Shown here in pieces: positions 5,927 through 5,988 of a stretch of DNA of 5,988 nt; the first letter of the stretch is position 1; the number at the start of each line of letters is the position of its first letter. Source of the DNA: Pseudomonadota bacterium (GTDB taxonomy: Bacteria > Pseudomonadota > Alphaproteobacteria > Rhizobiales > Hyphomicrobiaceae). The notes beneath the pieces were generated by a model. It was not told the origin of the DNA and did not search any database. It saw only the letters and a program-made list of their open reading frames with translations. A program made the translations under genes and the position numbers. Location: NCBI GenBank assembly GCA_021816505.1, contig JAKAXS010000187.1, positions 1 to 5,988 on the forward strand. The letters run 5' to 3'.

Positions 5927-5988
5927 AGCCTTGCGTGCTTCGTTTTTGCCACACGGGCGCTGGGAGACGGCAGCTGAACGGAGATCGG

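Overview
The window reads as a high-GC alphaproteobacterial chromosome segment, most likely Hyphomicrobiales (Rhizobiales). Two things point there: a DUF4167 protein, a family largely confined to alphaproteobacteria, and the gene order prfA - prmC - DUF4167 - clpB on one strand, which is a familiar arrangement in that order. No mobile element, CRISPR array, tRNA or rRNA was seen. The species cannot be named from the sequence.

Layout, left to right. 1-760 (minus): N-terminal 253 codons of the disaggregase ClpB, running off the left edge. 761-960: divergent intergenic region with a good sigma-32-like heat-shock promoter facing clpB. 961-1746 (plus): a MOSC-domain protein, the only plus-strand gene. 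1747-1802: convergent gap with an imperfect hairpin. 1803-2753 (minus): DUF4167 protein with an unbroken 72-residue tract of [D/E]-R-x triplets. 2754-3154: about 400 bp with no convincing gene but with a perfect 8-bp inverted repeat. 3155-4033 (minus): prmC, the release-factor glutamine methyltransferase. 4026-5114 (minus): prfA, release factor 1, overlapping prmC by 8 nt. 5186-5863 (minus): a RodZ-like cytoplasmic helix-turn-helix protein with one membrane segment. 5864-5988: upstream region with a TTGACA-type promoter candidate.

How the genes fit together. PrfA and PrmC are enzyme and substrate: PrmC methylates the Gln of the GGQ loop of PrfA, and the overlapping genes suggest translational coupling. 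ClpB is a stress chaperone with its own promoter. The DUF4167 protein has no function that can be read from sequence; its charged, disordered composition and its place beside translation-termination and proteostasis genes make an RNA- or ribosome-related role conceivable, but that is inference. The RodZ-like gene may be a separate transcription unit or the head of an HTH-prfA-prmC operon.

This is mostly conserved core genome. The least explained items are the DUF4167 triplet-repeat tract, the RodZ-like protein beside prfA, and the dyad in the gap upstream of DUF4167. I found no evidence of a new multi-gene system.
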